Source: an uncultured Alphaproteobacteria bacterium
GTDB taxonomy: Bacteria > Pseudomonadota > Alphaproteobacteria > Puniceispirillales > Puniceispirillaceae
Direction of reading: 5' to 3'
Assembly: GCA_937924895.1 (NCBI GenBank)
Contig: CALEYP010000049.1
Coordinates: 12,803 to 76,802, forward strand
Length of the DNA stretch: 64,000 bases
Below the pieces are notes generated by a model, which saw only the letters and a program-made list of their open reading frames with translations, made no database searches and was not told the DNA's origin. Position 1 is the first letter of the stretch. Each line of letters opens with the position of its first letter. Both the position numbers and the translations under genes were made by a program. Of the stretch, positions 7,614 to 16,244 are shown one piece after another.

Positions 7614-7646
7614 GAGGGAATAGCTAAAAAGTTGTTCCCTTTTTTA
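7614..7646 (+). terminator. Intrinsic terminator after rpmA
   Basis: agggaa (7615-7620) and ttccct (7635-7640) form a stem with a 14-base loop, followed directly by six T. This is a classical rho-independent shape on the plus strand. Confidence 0.7.
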
Positions 7647-7649
7647 TTG

Positions 7650-7669
7650 GGGGCTTTCACAATAGCCCC
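7650..7669 (+). other. Hairpin in the obg leader
   Basis: ggggct (7650-7655) and agcccc (7664-7669) form a perfect six-base GC-rich stem with an 8-base loop. It lies between the rpmA terminator and the obg ribosome binding site AAGGA. Without a T-run it is not a clear terminator; it may be a leader structure affecting read-through or translation. Confidence 0.4.
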
Positions 7670-7690
7670 ACAAAAAGGATTGCTGGTTTT

Positions 7691-8728
7691 ATGAAGTTCC
7701 TTGATCAGGCCAAAATTTTTATCCGCTCAGGCAATGGTGGCCCAGGTGCTGTCTCATTCCGCCGCGAAGCTCACGTGCCTTTTGGGGGTCCTGATGGCGG
7801 TGATGGCGGCCGCGGCGGCAATGTGATCGCGCGCTGTGTGGGCGGCCTAAATACGTTGATTGATTATCGTTATCAACAGCATTTCAAAGCGCCATCTGGA
7901 CGCCCTGGCGCCGGCCAAAACCGCGCAGGCCTCTCTGGTGAAGATATTGAAATGCGCCTGCCTGTCGGCACCCAAATCCTCACCGAAGATGGCCATACGA
8001 TTCTGGCTGACCTCACCGAAGAGGGGCAAGAATTTGTGCTTGCGCGCGGTGGCTTGGGTGGCAAAGGTAATGCCTTTTTTAAATCATCAACGAATCGCGC
8101 GCCTCGTAAATCACAACCAGGCACCTCTGGCACTGAATTTTGGGTATGGCTGCGGCTCAAGCTGATCGCTGATGCCGGTCTATTGGGTCTACCAAATGCG
8201 GGTAAATCGACCTTCTTGAGCGCGGTATCAGCCGCACGCCCTAAAATCGCAGATTATCCTTTTACCACCCTTCACCCTAACCTCGGTGTTGTGGGTGTGG
8301 ATGGGCATGAATTTGTTATTGCCGATATTCCAGGATTGATTCGCGGCGCGCATGAAGGGGCAGGCATCGGGCATCGCTTCTTAGGTCATGTGGAACGCTG
8401 CCGTGTGTTGCTCCATTTGATTGATTGCACCCAGTCAGATCCTATCGAAGCCTATCATATCATCCGCGATGAGCTGGCGGCTTATGATGAGGGACTTGCC
8501 GCGAAAAAAGAGGTGATTGTGCTGTCAAAGGCTGATGCCGCACCCGCTGATTATATCGAAGATGTGAAAGAGGCGTTGGGGGCGGAAGGGGCCCATTCAG
8601 TCATGCAAATGTCATCAGTGACAGGCGCTGGTGTCACAGATGTCTTGCGAGCCCTTTATGGCATCATCACAGATGACATAGAGGCAGAATTGGCAGAGGG
8701 ACGAGAAGATGAACCGTGGAGCCCTTAA
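7691..8728 (+). CDS. obgE: Obg family GTPase (CgtA)
   Basis: A 345-residue GTPase acting in late 50S assembly and stress control. Residues 1-158 are the glycine-rich Obg fold (GGPDGGDGGRGGNVIAR). The G domain follows: G1 GLPNAGKST, switch region YPFTTLHPNLG, G3 DIPGLI. G4 reads LSKAD instead of the usual NKxD. No long acidic tail is present; the protein ends in EDEPWSP, as in other alphaproteobacterial Obg proteins. The proB start overlaps the 3' end by 20 bases, suggesting translational coupling. Confidence 0.94.
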   Translation: MKFLDQAKIFIRSGNGGPGAVSFRREAHVPFGGPDGGDGGRGGNVIARCVGGLNTLIDYRYQQHFKAPSGRPGAGQNRAGLSGEDIEMRLPVGTQILTEDGHTILADLTEEGQEFVLARGGLGGKGNAFFKSSTNRAPRKSQPGTSGTEFWVWLRLKLIADAGLLGLPNAGKSTFLSAVSAARPKIADYPFTTLHPNLGVVGVDGHEFVIADIPGLIRGAHEGAGIGHRFLGHVERCRVLLHLIDCTQSDPIEAYHIIRDELAAYDEGLAAKKEVIVLSKADAAPADYIEDVKEALGAEGAHSVMQMSSVTGAGVTDVLRALYGIITDDIEAELAEGREDEPWSP

Positions 8729-9896
8729 TCACGCCTCTTCAGATAGCGCCGCTCATACGCTTTTGACCAAGGCAGAACGCGTTGTCATCAAAATCGGCTC
8801 AGCGTTATTATTTGACCCCAAAACAGGTTTGCAGACGGACTGGATGGCAGGACTTGCCGCTGATGTTGCAGCGTTAAAACAAGCTGGTAAACAGGTGATT
8901 TTGGTCTCATCTGGGTCTATTGCCTTAGGGCGTGATAGCCTTGGCATGCCAACAGGCCGCATCAAATTAGATGAAAAACAAGCAGCCGCTGCCACAGGTC
9001 AGATCCAGTTGGCACAAGCCTGGATGGAGGCCTTACGCCCGCACAATATCAAAGCGGCTCAAATTTTGTTGGCGCCAGAAGATACTGAGACCAGACGTCG
9101 GCATCTCAATGCTCGTGCCACAATGCAACGATTACTCGATTATGGCGTGGTACCTGTGGTCAATGAGAATGACACTATCACCACCTATGAGATTCGCTTT
9201 GGTGATAATGACCGGCTTGCGGCCCGCGTCGCTGCTATGATGTCAGCTGATGTCTTGATTCTGTTATCTGATATTGATGGCCTCTATCATAAGAATCCGC
9301 GCCAGCATGATGATGCGCGTCATATCCCTGTGATTGATGAGATCACAGATGAGGTTTTGCAGATGGGGGGGTCAGCCAATTCTGACTTTGCCTCAGGCGG
9401 CATGGCTACGAAATTAGCCGCAGCCCGCATTGCTACCACCTCAGGTGTCGCGATGATCATTTGTGATGGCCAAACAACCGCCCCCTTATCTGCTTTGTCG
9501 CAAGGGGCACAAGCGTCCCTTTTCACAGCCAAACTAGCCCCTAGTACGGCACGAAAAAATTGGATCCTATCAGCGCTAGAAACTGAAGGTCAGGTGATGA
9601 TTGACAGTGGTGCTGTTGGCGCGCTGCGCGGCGGCAAATCACTCCTACCAGCAGGTGTGACACATGTCTCAGGCCAATTTGATAGAGGTGACCTGATTGA
9701 CATTGCTGACCAAGAGGGTGTTGTCTTAGCCAGAGGGCTTGCTGGCTACGCGCATCAAGAAGCGATACAATTAATGGGACAAAAAAGTACCGATTTTGAA
9801 TCGATCATTGGCTATGAGGGGCGCGCTGAATTGGTCCATGCTGATGACATTGTTTTGATGAATGGCGCTGAACGACAAAAGACTGATAGAAGCTGA
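8709..9896 (+). CDS. proB: Glutamate 5-kinase
   Basis: A 395-residue enzyme that phosphorylates glutamate at the gamma carboxyl, the first step of proline synthesis. The amino acid kinase domain shows VVIKIGSALL, VILVSSGSIALG, NENDTITTYEIRFGDNDRL and ASGGMATKLAAA. The C-terminal PUA domain begins near VMIDSGAVGALRGGKSLLP. The ATG at 8709 lies inside obg and has a GAGGGACGAG element upstream. ProA follows and normally channels the unstable glutamyl phosphate from ProB. Confidence 0.94.
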   Translation: MNRGALNHASSDSAAHTLLTKAERVVIKIGSALLFDPKTGLQTDWMAGLAADVAALKQAGKQVILVSSGSIALGRDSLGMPTGRIKLDEKQAAAATGQIQLAQAWMEALRPHNIKAAQILLAPEDTETRRRHLNARATMQRLLDYGVVPVVNENDTITTYEIRFGDNDRLAARVAAMMSADVLILLSDIDGLYHKNPRQHDDARHIPVIDEITDEVLQMGGSANSDFASGGMATKLAAARIATTSGVAMIICDGQTTAPLSALSQGAQASLFTAKLAPSTARKNWILSALETEGQVMIDSGAVGALRGGKSLLPAGVTHVSGQFDRGDLIDIADQEGVVLARGLAGYAHQEAIQLMGQKSTDFESIIGYEGRAELVHADDIVLMNGAERQKTDRS

Positions 9897-9937
9897 TGCC
9901 GCTTTGCAGGTCGATAGCATATGAAGATGAGAAACCG

Positions 9938-11194
9938 ATGAACCATAGTGATTATATTTCTGAGTTAGCAAAAGGCGCCAAAGATGCACAAAGCACCCTT
10001 GGCATGTCTGAACATAGCGCAAGACAAGCCGCATTACGGGCGGCGGCATCACATATTCGGGCTCAGGAAGCGGCGATCTTAGACGCGAATCGTCACGATA
10101 TTAGCGCCGGGACAGACAGAGGGCTAAGTGCGGCTTTTATTGACCGCCTGACACTTGATAGCGCTCGCATTGCGGCGATGGCCGATGGGCTTGATGCCAT
10201 TGCGGACCTGCCTGATCCGCTTGGTGCAACCTTGGCAAGCTGGACAGTGCCCAGTGGCTTGGCCATTAGCCGTCAGTCAACGGCCCTAGGTGTGATTGGA
10301 ATCATTTATGAATCACGCCCAAATGTGACAGTTGATGCGGCGGGATTATGCATCAAATCAGGCAATGCTGCGATCCTACGCGGCGGTAGCGATTCGGCCC
10401 ATACCAGTGCTATTTTGGGTGACGCTATGCGCCACGGGTTGCAAGAGGCTGGGTTACCAGCTGATGCGGTACAGCTCGTTGGCACCACAGATAGAGAAGC
10501 TGTCGGCGCGATGTTAACAGCTGTTGGCGAAATTGATGTGATTGTCCCGCGCGGCGGCAAGTCCTTGGTCGCACGGGTTCAAAATGAAGCCCGCGTTCCT
10601 GTCTTTGCGCATTTAGAAGGTATTTGTCATAGCTATGTGGCACAGGGCGCTGACTGTGAGACAGCGACGAAAATACTCCTCAATGCGAAAATGCGTCGTA
10701 CGGGTATTTGCGGGGCAACAGAAACCCTCTTGCTTGATCGGGCGATTGCCGCAGATTTCTTGCCCGTGATCGCTGCCGCACTAACAGAGGCCGGCTGCGC
10801 GTTACGTGGCTGTCCAGAGGCCTGCCGCCTTGTGCCAGATATGACAGAAGCGACAGAGGAAGATTGGGCAACTGAATATCTTGATGCTATCTTATCTGTG
10901 AAGATTGTGGCTGACGCAGATGATGCCATTGCGCATATCAAACAATATAGCTCTGGCCATACAGAGGCGGTGATTACCTCTGATGCGGCATTAATCGCTC
11001 GTTTCTGTAATGAAATTGATTCGGCAATTGTAATGGCAAATGCCTCTACCCAATTTGCCGATGGTGGAGAATTTGGCATGGGGGCAGAAATCGGTATTGC
11101 CACTGGCAAATTACATGCCAGAGGCCCCGTCGGTGCGGCCCAATTAACAAGCTTTAAATATGTTGTGCAGGGTGATGGTCATACCCGTCCGTAA
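9938..11194 (+). CDS. proA: Gamma-glutamyl phosphate reductase
   Basis: Reduces glutamyl 5-phosphate to glutamate semialdehyde with NADPH, the second step of proline synthesis. Hallmarks are YESRPNVTVDAAGLCIKSGN, AILRGGSDS, VPRGGKSLVARVQ, the catalytic cysteine in RRTGICGATETLL and GGEFGMGAEIGIATGK. From the ATG at 9938 the protein is 418 residues, close to the family norm of about 417. An upstream ATG at 9896 overlaps the proB stop as TGATG and would add 14 unconserved residues; it cannot be excluded. Confidence 0.93.
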   Translation: MNHSDYISELAKGAKDAQSTLGMSEHSARQAALRAAASHIRAQEAAILDANRHDISAGTDRGLSAAFIDRLTLDSARIAAMADGLDAIADLPDPLGATLASWTVPSGLAISRQSTALGVIGIIYESRPNVTVDAAGLCIKSGNAAILRGGSDSAHTSAILGDAMRHGLQEAGLPADAVQLVGTTDREAVGAMLTAVGEIDVIVPRGGKSLVARVQNEARVPVFAHLEGICHSYVAQGADCETATKILLNAKMRRTGICGATETLLLDRAIAADFLPVIAAALTEAGCALRGCPEACRLVPDMTEATEEDWATEYLDAILSVKIVADADDAIAHIKQYSSGHTEAVITSDAALIARFCNEIDSAIVMANASTQFADGGEFGMGAEIGIATGKLHARGPVGAAQLTSFKYVVQGDGHTRP

Positions 11195-11831
11195 CCATCA
11201 GGCCACCCATAGCCCGCTTATGCCTATCATGCCGATGATGCCGCGGCGTCATGGAAGGCGCATTGGGGTGCTAGGCGGTTCGTTTAATCCGGCTCATGCC
11301 GGACATATTGCGCTTTCAAAATTGGCGAAACAGCATGCCAAGCTTGATGAGGTGTGGTGGCTCGTCAATCCGCAGAACCCCCTCAAGACAACAACCGGAA
11401 TGGCTCACTTTCACCAGCGTCTTGCCACTGCAAAAGAGATGACAGCGACCCTGCCCTTTATCAAGGTCAAAGCGTGTGAGGCGCAGTGGGGCACAAGGCG
11501 TAGCTATGATAGTGTGAGGCTGCTGCGTCAACGCTTCAAAGGCACTCATTTCATTTGGATCATGGGAACCGATAATCTGGTCCAACTGCCGCAATGGTAT
11601 CGTGCAAAAGACTTTGTGCGCCTATGTGACACCTTTATCGCGCGTCGCCCCGGCAGCTTTTATCAGGCACTGGCCTCACAAGGGGCGCATCTATATCGCC
11701 ATCGCCGCCGCCAAGCAGCTACTCTTGGGAAAACAGGTCAGTTTCATATTAATTGTCATTTTCAAGATGCCACCTCTGCCACAGCCATCCGGGCCACGAC
11801 CAACTGGCCTCCTTGCCTGTTCAGTGCTTAA
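11175..11831 (+). CDS. nadD: Nicotinate-nucleotide adenylyltransferase
   Basis: Transfers AMP from ATP to nicotinate mononucleotide in NAD synthesis. The nucleotidyltransferase signature GVLGGSFNPAHAGHIALS and the ATP-binding SATAIRAT near the C-terminus are clear, with WWLVNPQNPLK and WIMGTDNLVQLPQW between. The start is uncertain: ATGs at 11160, 11175 and 11220-11238 are all in frame, and none has a good ribosome binding site. I chose 11175, which overlaps proA by 20 bases; 11220 would give 203 residues, also normal. It sits in the common nadD-rsfS-rlmH order. Confidence 0.88.
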   Translation: MVIPVRNHQATHSPLMPIMPMMPRRHGRRIGVLGGSFNPAHAGHIALSKLAKQHAKLDEVWWLVNPQNPLKTTTGMAHFHQRLATAKEMTATLPFIKVKACEAQWGTRRSYDSVRLLRQRFKGTHFIWIMGTDNLVQLPQWYRAKDFVRLCDTFIARRPGSFYQALASQGAHLYRHRRRQAATLGKTGQFHINCHFQDATSATAIRATTNWPPCLFSA

Positions 11832-11875
11832 TGATTGCCCCGCCATCGCCTTTGCTATAGTCTATAGCTATCGAT

Positions 11876-12274
11876 GTGCTAATTTTGATAGGAGATACGA
11901 AAATTCGCACGACACAAACGCAGCCCAGTGCCGACCAGATCAAAGATGTGGTGCTGCAGTCACTAGATAATGACAAAGGCCTGGATATCACCACGATCCC
12001 TCTTGCAGGGAAATCATCAATCGCTGATTATATGGTTATCGCGAGCGGCACATCAGCCCGCCAGATCTCGGCCATGTCTGATCATCTAGAAGAAAAGCTA
12101 AAAAAATCAGGCGCGGCTATTCTGGGGCGCGAAGGCAAGTCACAAGGTGACTGGATCGTGATCGATGCGATTGATGTCATCGTCCATCTCTTCCGCCCCG
12201 AAGTCAGAGAATTCTATGGGCTAGAGCGGATGTGGGCAACAGATGCCTCTGATGAGGTTGTGACTGTTAGCTAG
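11876..12274 (+). CDS. rsfS: Ribosomal silencing factor RsfS
   Basis: RsfS binds ribosomal protein L14 and blocks joining of 30S and 50S subunits. Recognised from DVVLQSLDNDKGLDITTIPL, AGKSSIADYMVIASGTSARQ, GDWIVIDAIDVIVHLF and RPEVREFYGLERMW. The longest frame begins at GTG 11876, which has no ribosome binding site. An AGGAG lies at 11890-11894, inside that frame, and the only codon at the right distance is ATT at 11903 (codon 10). Either the GTG is used without a site or this is a rare AUU start, giving 123 residues. Confidence 0.9.
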   Translation: MLILIGDTKIRTTQTQPSADQIKDVVLQSLDNDKGLDITTIPLAGKSSIADYMVIASGTSARQISAMSDHLEEKLKKSGAAILGREGKSQGDWIVIDAIDVIVHLFRPEVREFYGLERMWATDASDEVVTVS

Positions 12275-12288
12275 GTTAGAGGGCGGCC

Positions 12289-12756
12289 ATGCAGCTTGGT
12301 ATTTTGGCAATTGGCCGTGCCAAAAAAGGGCCGTTACAACAGCTGACGCAAGACTGGTTATCGCGCCTCCCCAAAAAAGGGGAGTTAATCGAATATGAAA
12401 GCCGGCTGCCAGCTGGCCTGGCTCGCCAACAAGATGAAGGCGATAAATTATTAGGGGCATTTTCCCAAAAGGCCCCACGTTCCGCGAAGTTGATTGCGAT
12501 GGACCCTCATGGGCGCGATATCAGCTCACCTGCGCTAGCCAATATGTTAGATGAGTTCAAACAAACAGGGGTGGCAGCCTGTTATTTTGCTATTGGCGGC
12601 GCGGATGGGCATAGCCAAGCGCTCTTAGACCGTGCCGATAAGACCTTATCCTTTGGCACGGCAACGTGGCCGCATATGCTATTCCGGGCCATGCTCGCCG
12701 AACAGCTCTATCGCGCGGAGATGATATTAGCCAATCATCCTTATCATCGCGCCTAA
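12289..12756 (+). CDS. rlmH: 23S rRNA pseudouridine-1915 N3-methyltransferase
   Basis: A 155-residue SPOUT methyltransferase acting on helix 69 of 23S rRNA in the 70S ribosome. The family signatures are present: MQLGILAIGRAKKGP, LIAMDPHGRDISS, CYFAIGGADGHS (cofactor-binding knot) and the terminal LYRAEMILANHPYHRA. The length matches E. coli RlmH. It starts 14 bases after rsfS, as usual. Confidence 0.95.
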   Translation: MQLGILAIGRAKKGPLQQLTQDWLSRLPKKGELIEYESRLPAGLARQQDEGDKLLGAFSQKAPRSAKLIAMDPHGRDISSPALANMLDEFKQTGVAACYFAIGGADGHSQALLDRADKTLSFGTATWPHMLFRAMLAEQLYRAEMILANHPYHRA

Positions 12757-12796
12757 CAGTATCTTAGAGACGTACATTGACGAATGAGAGGTCATC

Positions 12797-14314
12797 ATGG
12801 GTTTTAAACCTGTAATTCTTACCATTATGGATGGGTGGGGCCTTGCACCAGCCAGCGATACGAATGCCGTATCATCAGCCAACACCCCTATTTTTGATGA
12901 GCTGCTAGCCTCCTACCCTCATGCCACTCTCGATGCCTCAGGGCCAGCTGTAGGGCTGCCAGATGGTCAACCTGGCAATTCAGAGGTGGGTCATATGAAT
13001 ATTGGGGCAGGCCGTGTGGTGATGCAGGATTTGCCGCGCATCCATGACGCCATCGCCTCTGGTGTGTTTCAAGATATCCCAGCGCTGTCTGACTTTATAA
13101 CAGCGCTTCGCAAAACAGGGGGCAAAGCCCATCTGATTGGTCTATTCTCACGCGGCGGGGTTCATGCGCATACAGACCACCAAAGAGCGATGATAAAGAT
13201 CCTACAACAAGCGGGAATTGACGTGGTCCTCCACCTCTATACCGATGGCAGAGACACCCTGCCCCGCTTGGCCCTGAGCGAATGGGAGGCCTTTGCCAGC
13301 CAGCTTGACCAGCCCGTAACAATCGGGACTGTTATCGGCCGCTATTATGCTATGGACCGTGATAAAAGATGGGAACGCACAAAAGCGGCATTTGATGCGA
13401 TGGTAAAGGCTGTTGGGGTCCGGCAAGCCGCCTCTGTGCCAGAGGCCATTACACAGGCCTATGAGGCTGGCGAGGGTGATGAATTTATCCAAGCAACAAT
13501 TATCAACGGCTATCACGGTATGGCGGATGGCGATGGCATCTTTATGAGTAATTTCCGCGTTGATAGGGCGCGGCAAATCTTTACCGCCTTTCTAGACCCT
13601 GCTGAGGTTGGGATCCCGAAGGCAGATGTTCCAGATCTTGGCCCGCTTCTTAGCATGACACCTGTCTTTTCACCCACCTCGGCCCCTGCCTATTTATTCG
13701 GCCCCCAAGATTTGTCACAAGGGTTAGGCGAGGTTGTAGCTGAGGCAGGCTTACGCCAATTACGTCTGGCAGAGACAGAGAAATATCCGCATGTTACCTA
13801 TTTCTTTAATGGCGGGAATGAGGTGGCCTTTGGACAAGAAGACAGGCTCGTTGTGCCGTCTCCTAAGGTGGCAACCTATGATCTGCAACCAGAAATGAGT
13901 GCCGATGATGTGCTTGGCGCCGCCCTTGCCGCGGTGCGAGATGAGACACATGATCTTATCATCATCAATTTTGCTAATCCTGATATGGTCGGCCATACTG
14001 GTGATATCGCAGCAGCCCGGCAGGCAGTAGAAACGGTTGATGCGGCGGTAGGACAATTACGTGCGGCAGTCGAAGCCAAAGGCGGCGCCATGATTGTCAC
14101 AGCAGACCATGGTAATTGCGAGGTGATGTGGGATTATGACGCAGCAAGCCCGCATACCGCCCATACAACCAACCTTGTCCCTGTTATTCTGGTTGGCGGC
14201 GCTAAGGCAGCACGGCTTTCCAATGGGGTGTTGGCAGATCTGGCGCCAACATTATGTGCACTCCTTGGCATCAGCCAGCCTGAGGAAATGACAGGGAAAA
14301 GCTTGCTCAACTAA
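12797..14314 (+). CDS. gpmI: 2,3-bisphosphoglycerate-independent phosphoglycerate mutase
   Basis: A 505-residue manganese enzyme that interconverts 3- and 2-phosphoglycerate. It shows the alkaline phosphatase-type metal site ILTIMDGWGLA, the phosphoserine region QPGNSEVGHMNIGAGRVV, the LYTDGRDT segment and the C-terminal VTADHGNCEVMWD and PHTAHTTNLVP metal-binding parts. The length is standard. It belongs to the rsfS-rlmH-gpmI block; in many Alphaproteobacteria an envC-type gene follows, but here ctpA comes next. Confidence 0.95.
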   Translation: MGFKPVILTIMDGWGLAPASDTNAVSSANTPIFDELLASYPHATLDASGPAVGLPDGQPGNSEVGHMNIGAGRVVMQDLPRIHDAIASGVFQDIPALSDFITALRKTGGKAHLIGLFSRGGVHAHTDHQRAMIKILQQAGIDVVLHLYTDGRDTLPRLALSEWEAFASQLDQPVTIGTVIGRYYAMDRDKRWERTKAAFDAMVKAVGVRQAASVPEAITQAYEAGEGDEFIQATIINGYHGMADGDGIFMSNFRVDRARQIFTAFLDPAEVGIPKADVPDLGPLLSMTPVFSPTSAPAYLFGPQDLSQGLGEVVAEAGLRQLRLAETEKYPHVTYFFNGGNEVAFGQEDRLVVPSPKVATYDLQPEMSADDVLGAALAAVRDETHDLIIINFANPDMVGHTGDIAAARQAVETVDAAVGQLRAAVEAKGGAMIVTADHGNCEVMWDYDAASPHTAHTTNLVPVILVGGAKAARLSNGVLADLAPTLCALLGISQPEEMTGKSLLN

Positions 14315-14318
14315 CCCA

Positions 14319-14345
14319 AGACAGGCATGATGGTGATACCTGTCT
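14319..14345 (+). other. Hairpin between gpmI and ctpA
   Basis: agacagg (14319-14325) and cctgtct (14339-14345) pair perfectly with a 13-base loop right after the gpmI stop. A weak T-rich stretch (gattttta) begins 6 bases later. It could be an inefficient terminator or an mRNA-stabilising end. Confidence 0.35.
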
Positions 14346-14371
14346 GGCACTGATTTTTATAGGTAAGATTT

Positions 14372-15676
14372 ATGCGCTCACTGACTCCAAAATATCGCTT
14401 ACTTCTACGGGCAACATTTGTTGTCGCTATTGCAAGTGTCATGGGCCTTAATATGCCAACCCAGCAAGGTGCTGTGGCACAAACCAATGAAGATGCCTAT
14501 CGTCAACTATCACTATTTGGTGATGTATTTGAGCGTGTGCGCGGCGAATATGTAGAAGAAAAAACGGATAAAGAACTTATTGAGGCGGCCATTAATGGCA
14601 TGCTTACCTCATTAGACCCTCATTCATCATATCTGCCAGATGATAATTTCGAGAAAATGCAGGTCCAAACCAAGGGCCGCTTTGGTGGTCTTGGTATTGA
14701 AGTGACCATGGATAAGGGGTTTGTCAAAGTCGTCTCTCCGATAGATGATACACCAGCCGCTGAGGCAGGGCTGCAACCAGAGGATTTTATCATCGCTGTG
14801 GATGGTGATACGATTTTGGGCATGACTTTGTCAGAGGCCGTTGAACGCTTGCGTGGTCCCATTGGCTCTGAAGTAAAAATTAGCGTTCAGCGTGGTCAGG
14901 CTGAACCGTTTGATGTCACGATCATCCGCGATGAAATTAAAATTCGCTCAGTCCGTCATGAGATTTATGAAGATGTTGGCTATATCCGCCTCACAACCTT
15001 CTCTGAGCAGACAACGCCTGGCTTGATGAATGCCGTTGATGAGATTGTGTCTGAAAAGGGTGAAGAGCTAGCAGGGTTTATTATTGATTTGCGCAATAAT
15101 CCTGGCGGCTTGCTTACCGAAGCTATTTCCGTGGCTGATGCCTTCCTTGAGGAAGGAGAAATCGTATCAACAAGGGGGCGCGAAGATGGACAAACATCGC
15201 ATGCCTATGCGCGCCCTGGTGATATCACAAGAGGTATGCCTGTCGTCGTCTTGATTAATTCTGGGTCTGCCTCTGCTTCAGAGATTGTCGCTGGCGCCCT
15301 TAAAGACCATAAGCGTGCTATTTTGATGGGAACACGCTCCTTCGGCAAGGGCTCAGTACAGACCATCATTCCTATGCCAGGTCATGGTGCTATTCGCCTC
15401 ACCACAGCGCGCTATTACACACCGTCTGGCGTTTCTATTCAAGCCAAAGGGGTTTCACCTGATATTGAAGTGGAATTGGCACGGATTGAAAAAATTGATG
15501 GTGCCTACCGTGAAGAGGATTTACGCGGTGCCCTAGATTCCTCTGCCGAAGATGCGGAAGGAGAAGAAAGTGCACCAGATGAGCCGCAAGATATCACAAA
15601 AATTGATTTCCAACTTGCCCGCGCGATTGACTTGCTACAAGGCTTGCGCATTTTCGGCACACTAGACACAAAGTAA
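14372..15676 (+). CDS. ctpA: Carboxyl-terminal processing protease, S41 family
   Basis: A 434-residue periplasmic serine protease. A signal peptide covers about residues 1-37 (hydrophobic VVAIASVMGLNMPT, then AVAQ). A PDZ domain follows (GRFGGLGIEV, DTPAAEAGLQPEDFI, GMTLSEAVERLRGP). The protease core has the catalytic serine in NSGSASASEIVAGAL and the lysine in SFGKGSVQTI. The C-terminus is acidic. Such proteases trim lipoproteins or cell-wall enzymes in other bacteria; the target here is unknown. rppH starts 12 bases after the stop. Confidence 0.93.
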   Translation: MRSLTPKYRLLLRATFVVAIASVMGLNMPTQQGAVAQTNEDAYRQLSLFGDVFERVRGEYVEEKTDKELIEAAINGMLTSLDPHSSYLPDDNFEKMQVQTKGRFGGLGIEVTMDKGFVKVVSPIDDTPAAEAGLQPEDFIIAVDGDTILGMTLSEAVERLRGPIGSEVKISVQRGQAEPFDVTIIRDEIKIRSVRHEIYEDVGYIRLTTFSEQTTPGLMNAVDEIVSEKGEELAGFIIDLRNNPGGLLTEAISVADAFLEEGEIVSTRGREDGQTSHAYARPGDITRGMPVVVLINSGSASASEIVAGALKDHKRAILMGTRSFGKGSVQTIIPMPGHGAIRLTTARYYTPSGVSIQAKGVSPDIEVELARIEKIDGAYREEDLRGALDSSAEDAEGEESAPDEPQDITKIDFQLARAIDLLQGLRIFGTLDTK

Positions 15677-15688
15677 GGATAGATACAG

Positions 15689-16171
15689 ATGCAACCCTAT
15701 GAGGAACGTCCTTATCGGCCCTGTGTTGGTATTTGTCTTGTGAATCAAGACGGCCTCATTTTCGCTGGCAAACGCATTGATAACAAAGCCGAAGCCTGGC
15801 AAATGCCGCAAGGTGGCATTGATGAGGGGGAAGATACCAAGCAAGCCTGTTTTCGGGAAATGGCCGAAGAGATTGGGACAAACAAGGCAGAATGGCTAGA
15901 TGAATATTCAGAGTGGCTGAATTATGATATTCCAGAGCCGCTCGCTAATCGTTTGTGGCATGGGAAATATAAAGGCCAGGCACAAAAATGGGTGGTATTA
16001 CGCTACACAGGGTCTGATGATGATATCAATATTGCCACTGAAGAGCCTGAATTTGAGAAATGGCAGTGGATGAGCGCCGAGGAGCTGATTGAACTAGCGG
16101 TGCCGTTTAAAAAAGATGTCTATACAACCATTATGACAGCCTTTGCTTCGCACCTGACACCACAAAGCTAA
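15689..16171 (+). CDS. rppH: RNA pyrophosphohydrolase (Nudix)
   Basis: A 160-residue enzyme that removes pyrophosphate from the 5' end of transcripts to start decay. The start region YRPCVGICLVNQDGLIFAGK and WQMPQGGIDEGED are typical, and the Nudix box is complete: G-x5-E with GIDEGE, then REMAEEIGT. The later FEKWQWMSAEEL matches alphaproteobacterial RppH. It is the last gene of the plus-strand block and ends at a shared terminator. Confidence 0.93.
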   Translation: MQPYEERPYRPCVGICLVNQDGLIFAGKRIDNKAEAWQMPQGGIDEGEDTKQACFREMAEEIGTNKAEWLDEYSEWLNYDIPEPLANRLWHGKYKGQAQKWVVLRYTGSDDDINIATEEPEFEKWQWMSAEELIELAVPFKKDVYTTIMTAFASHLTPQS

Positions 16172-16199
16172 TTGAACTACCAACCAGATTTCAGCCATT

Positions 16200-16227
16200 A
16201 AAAAACCCGCTTAAAAGCGGGTTTTTT
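16200..16227. terminator. Bidirectional intrinsic terminator between rppH and atpC
   Basis: The arms aaaaaacccgctt (16200-16212) and aagcgggtttttt (16215-16227) form a near-continuous hairpin with T-runs on both strands. It lies between the convergent rppH and atpC stops and can serve both transcripts. Confidence 0.88.
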
Positions 16228-16244
16228 GGTATCTGTTTTATCAC

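Noticed and set aside
10633..11109. 158-codon frame opposite proA
   Set aside because: Shadow of a well-conserved proA; the product has no recognisable domain.
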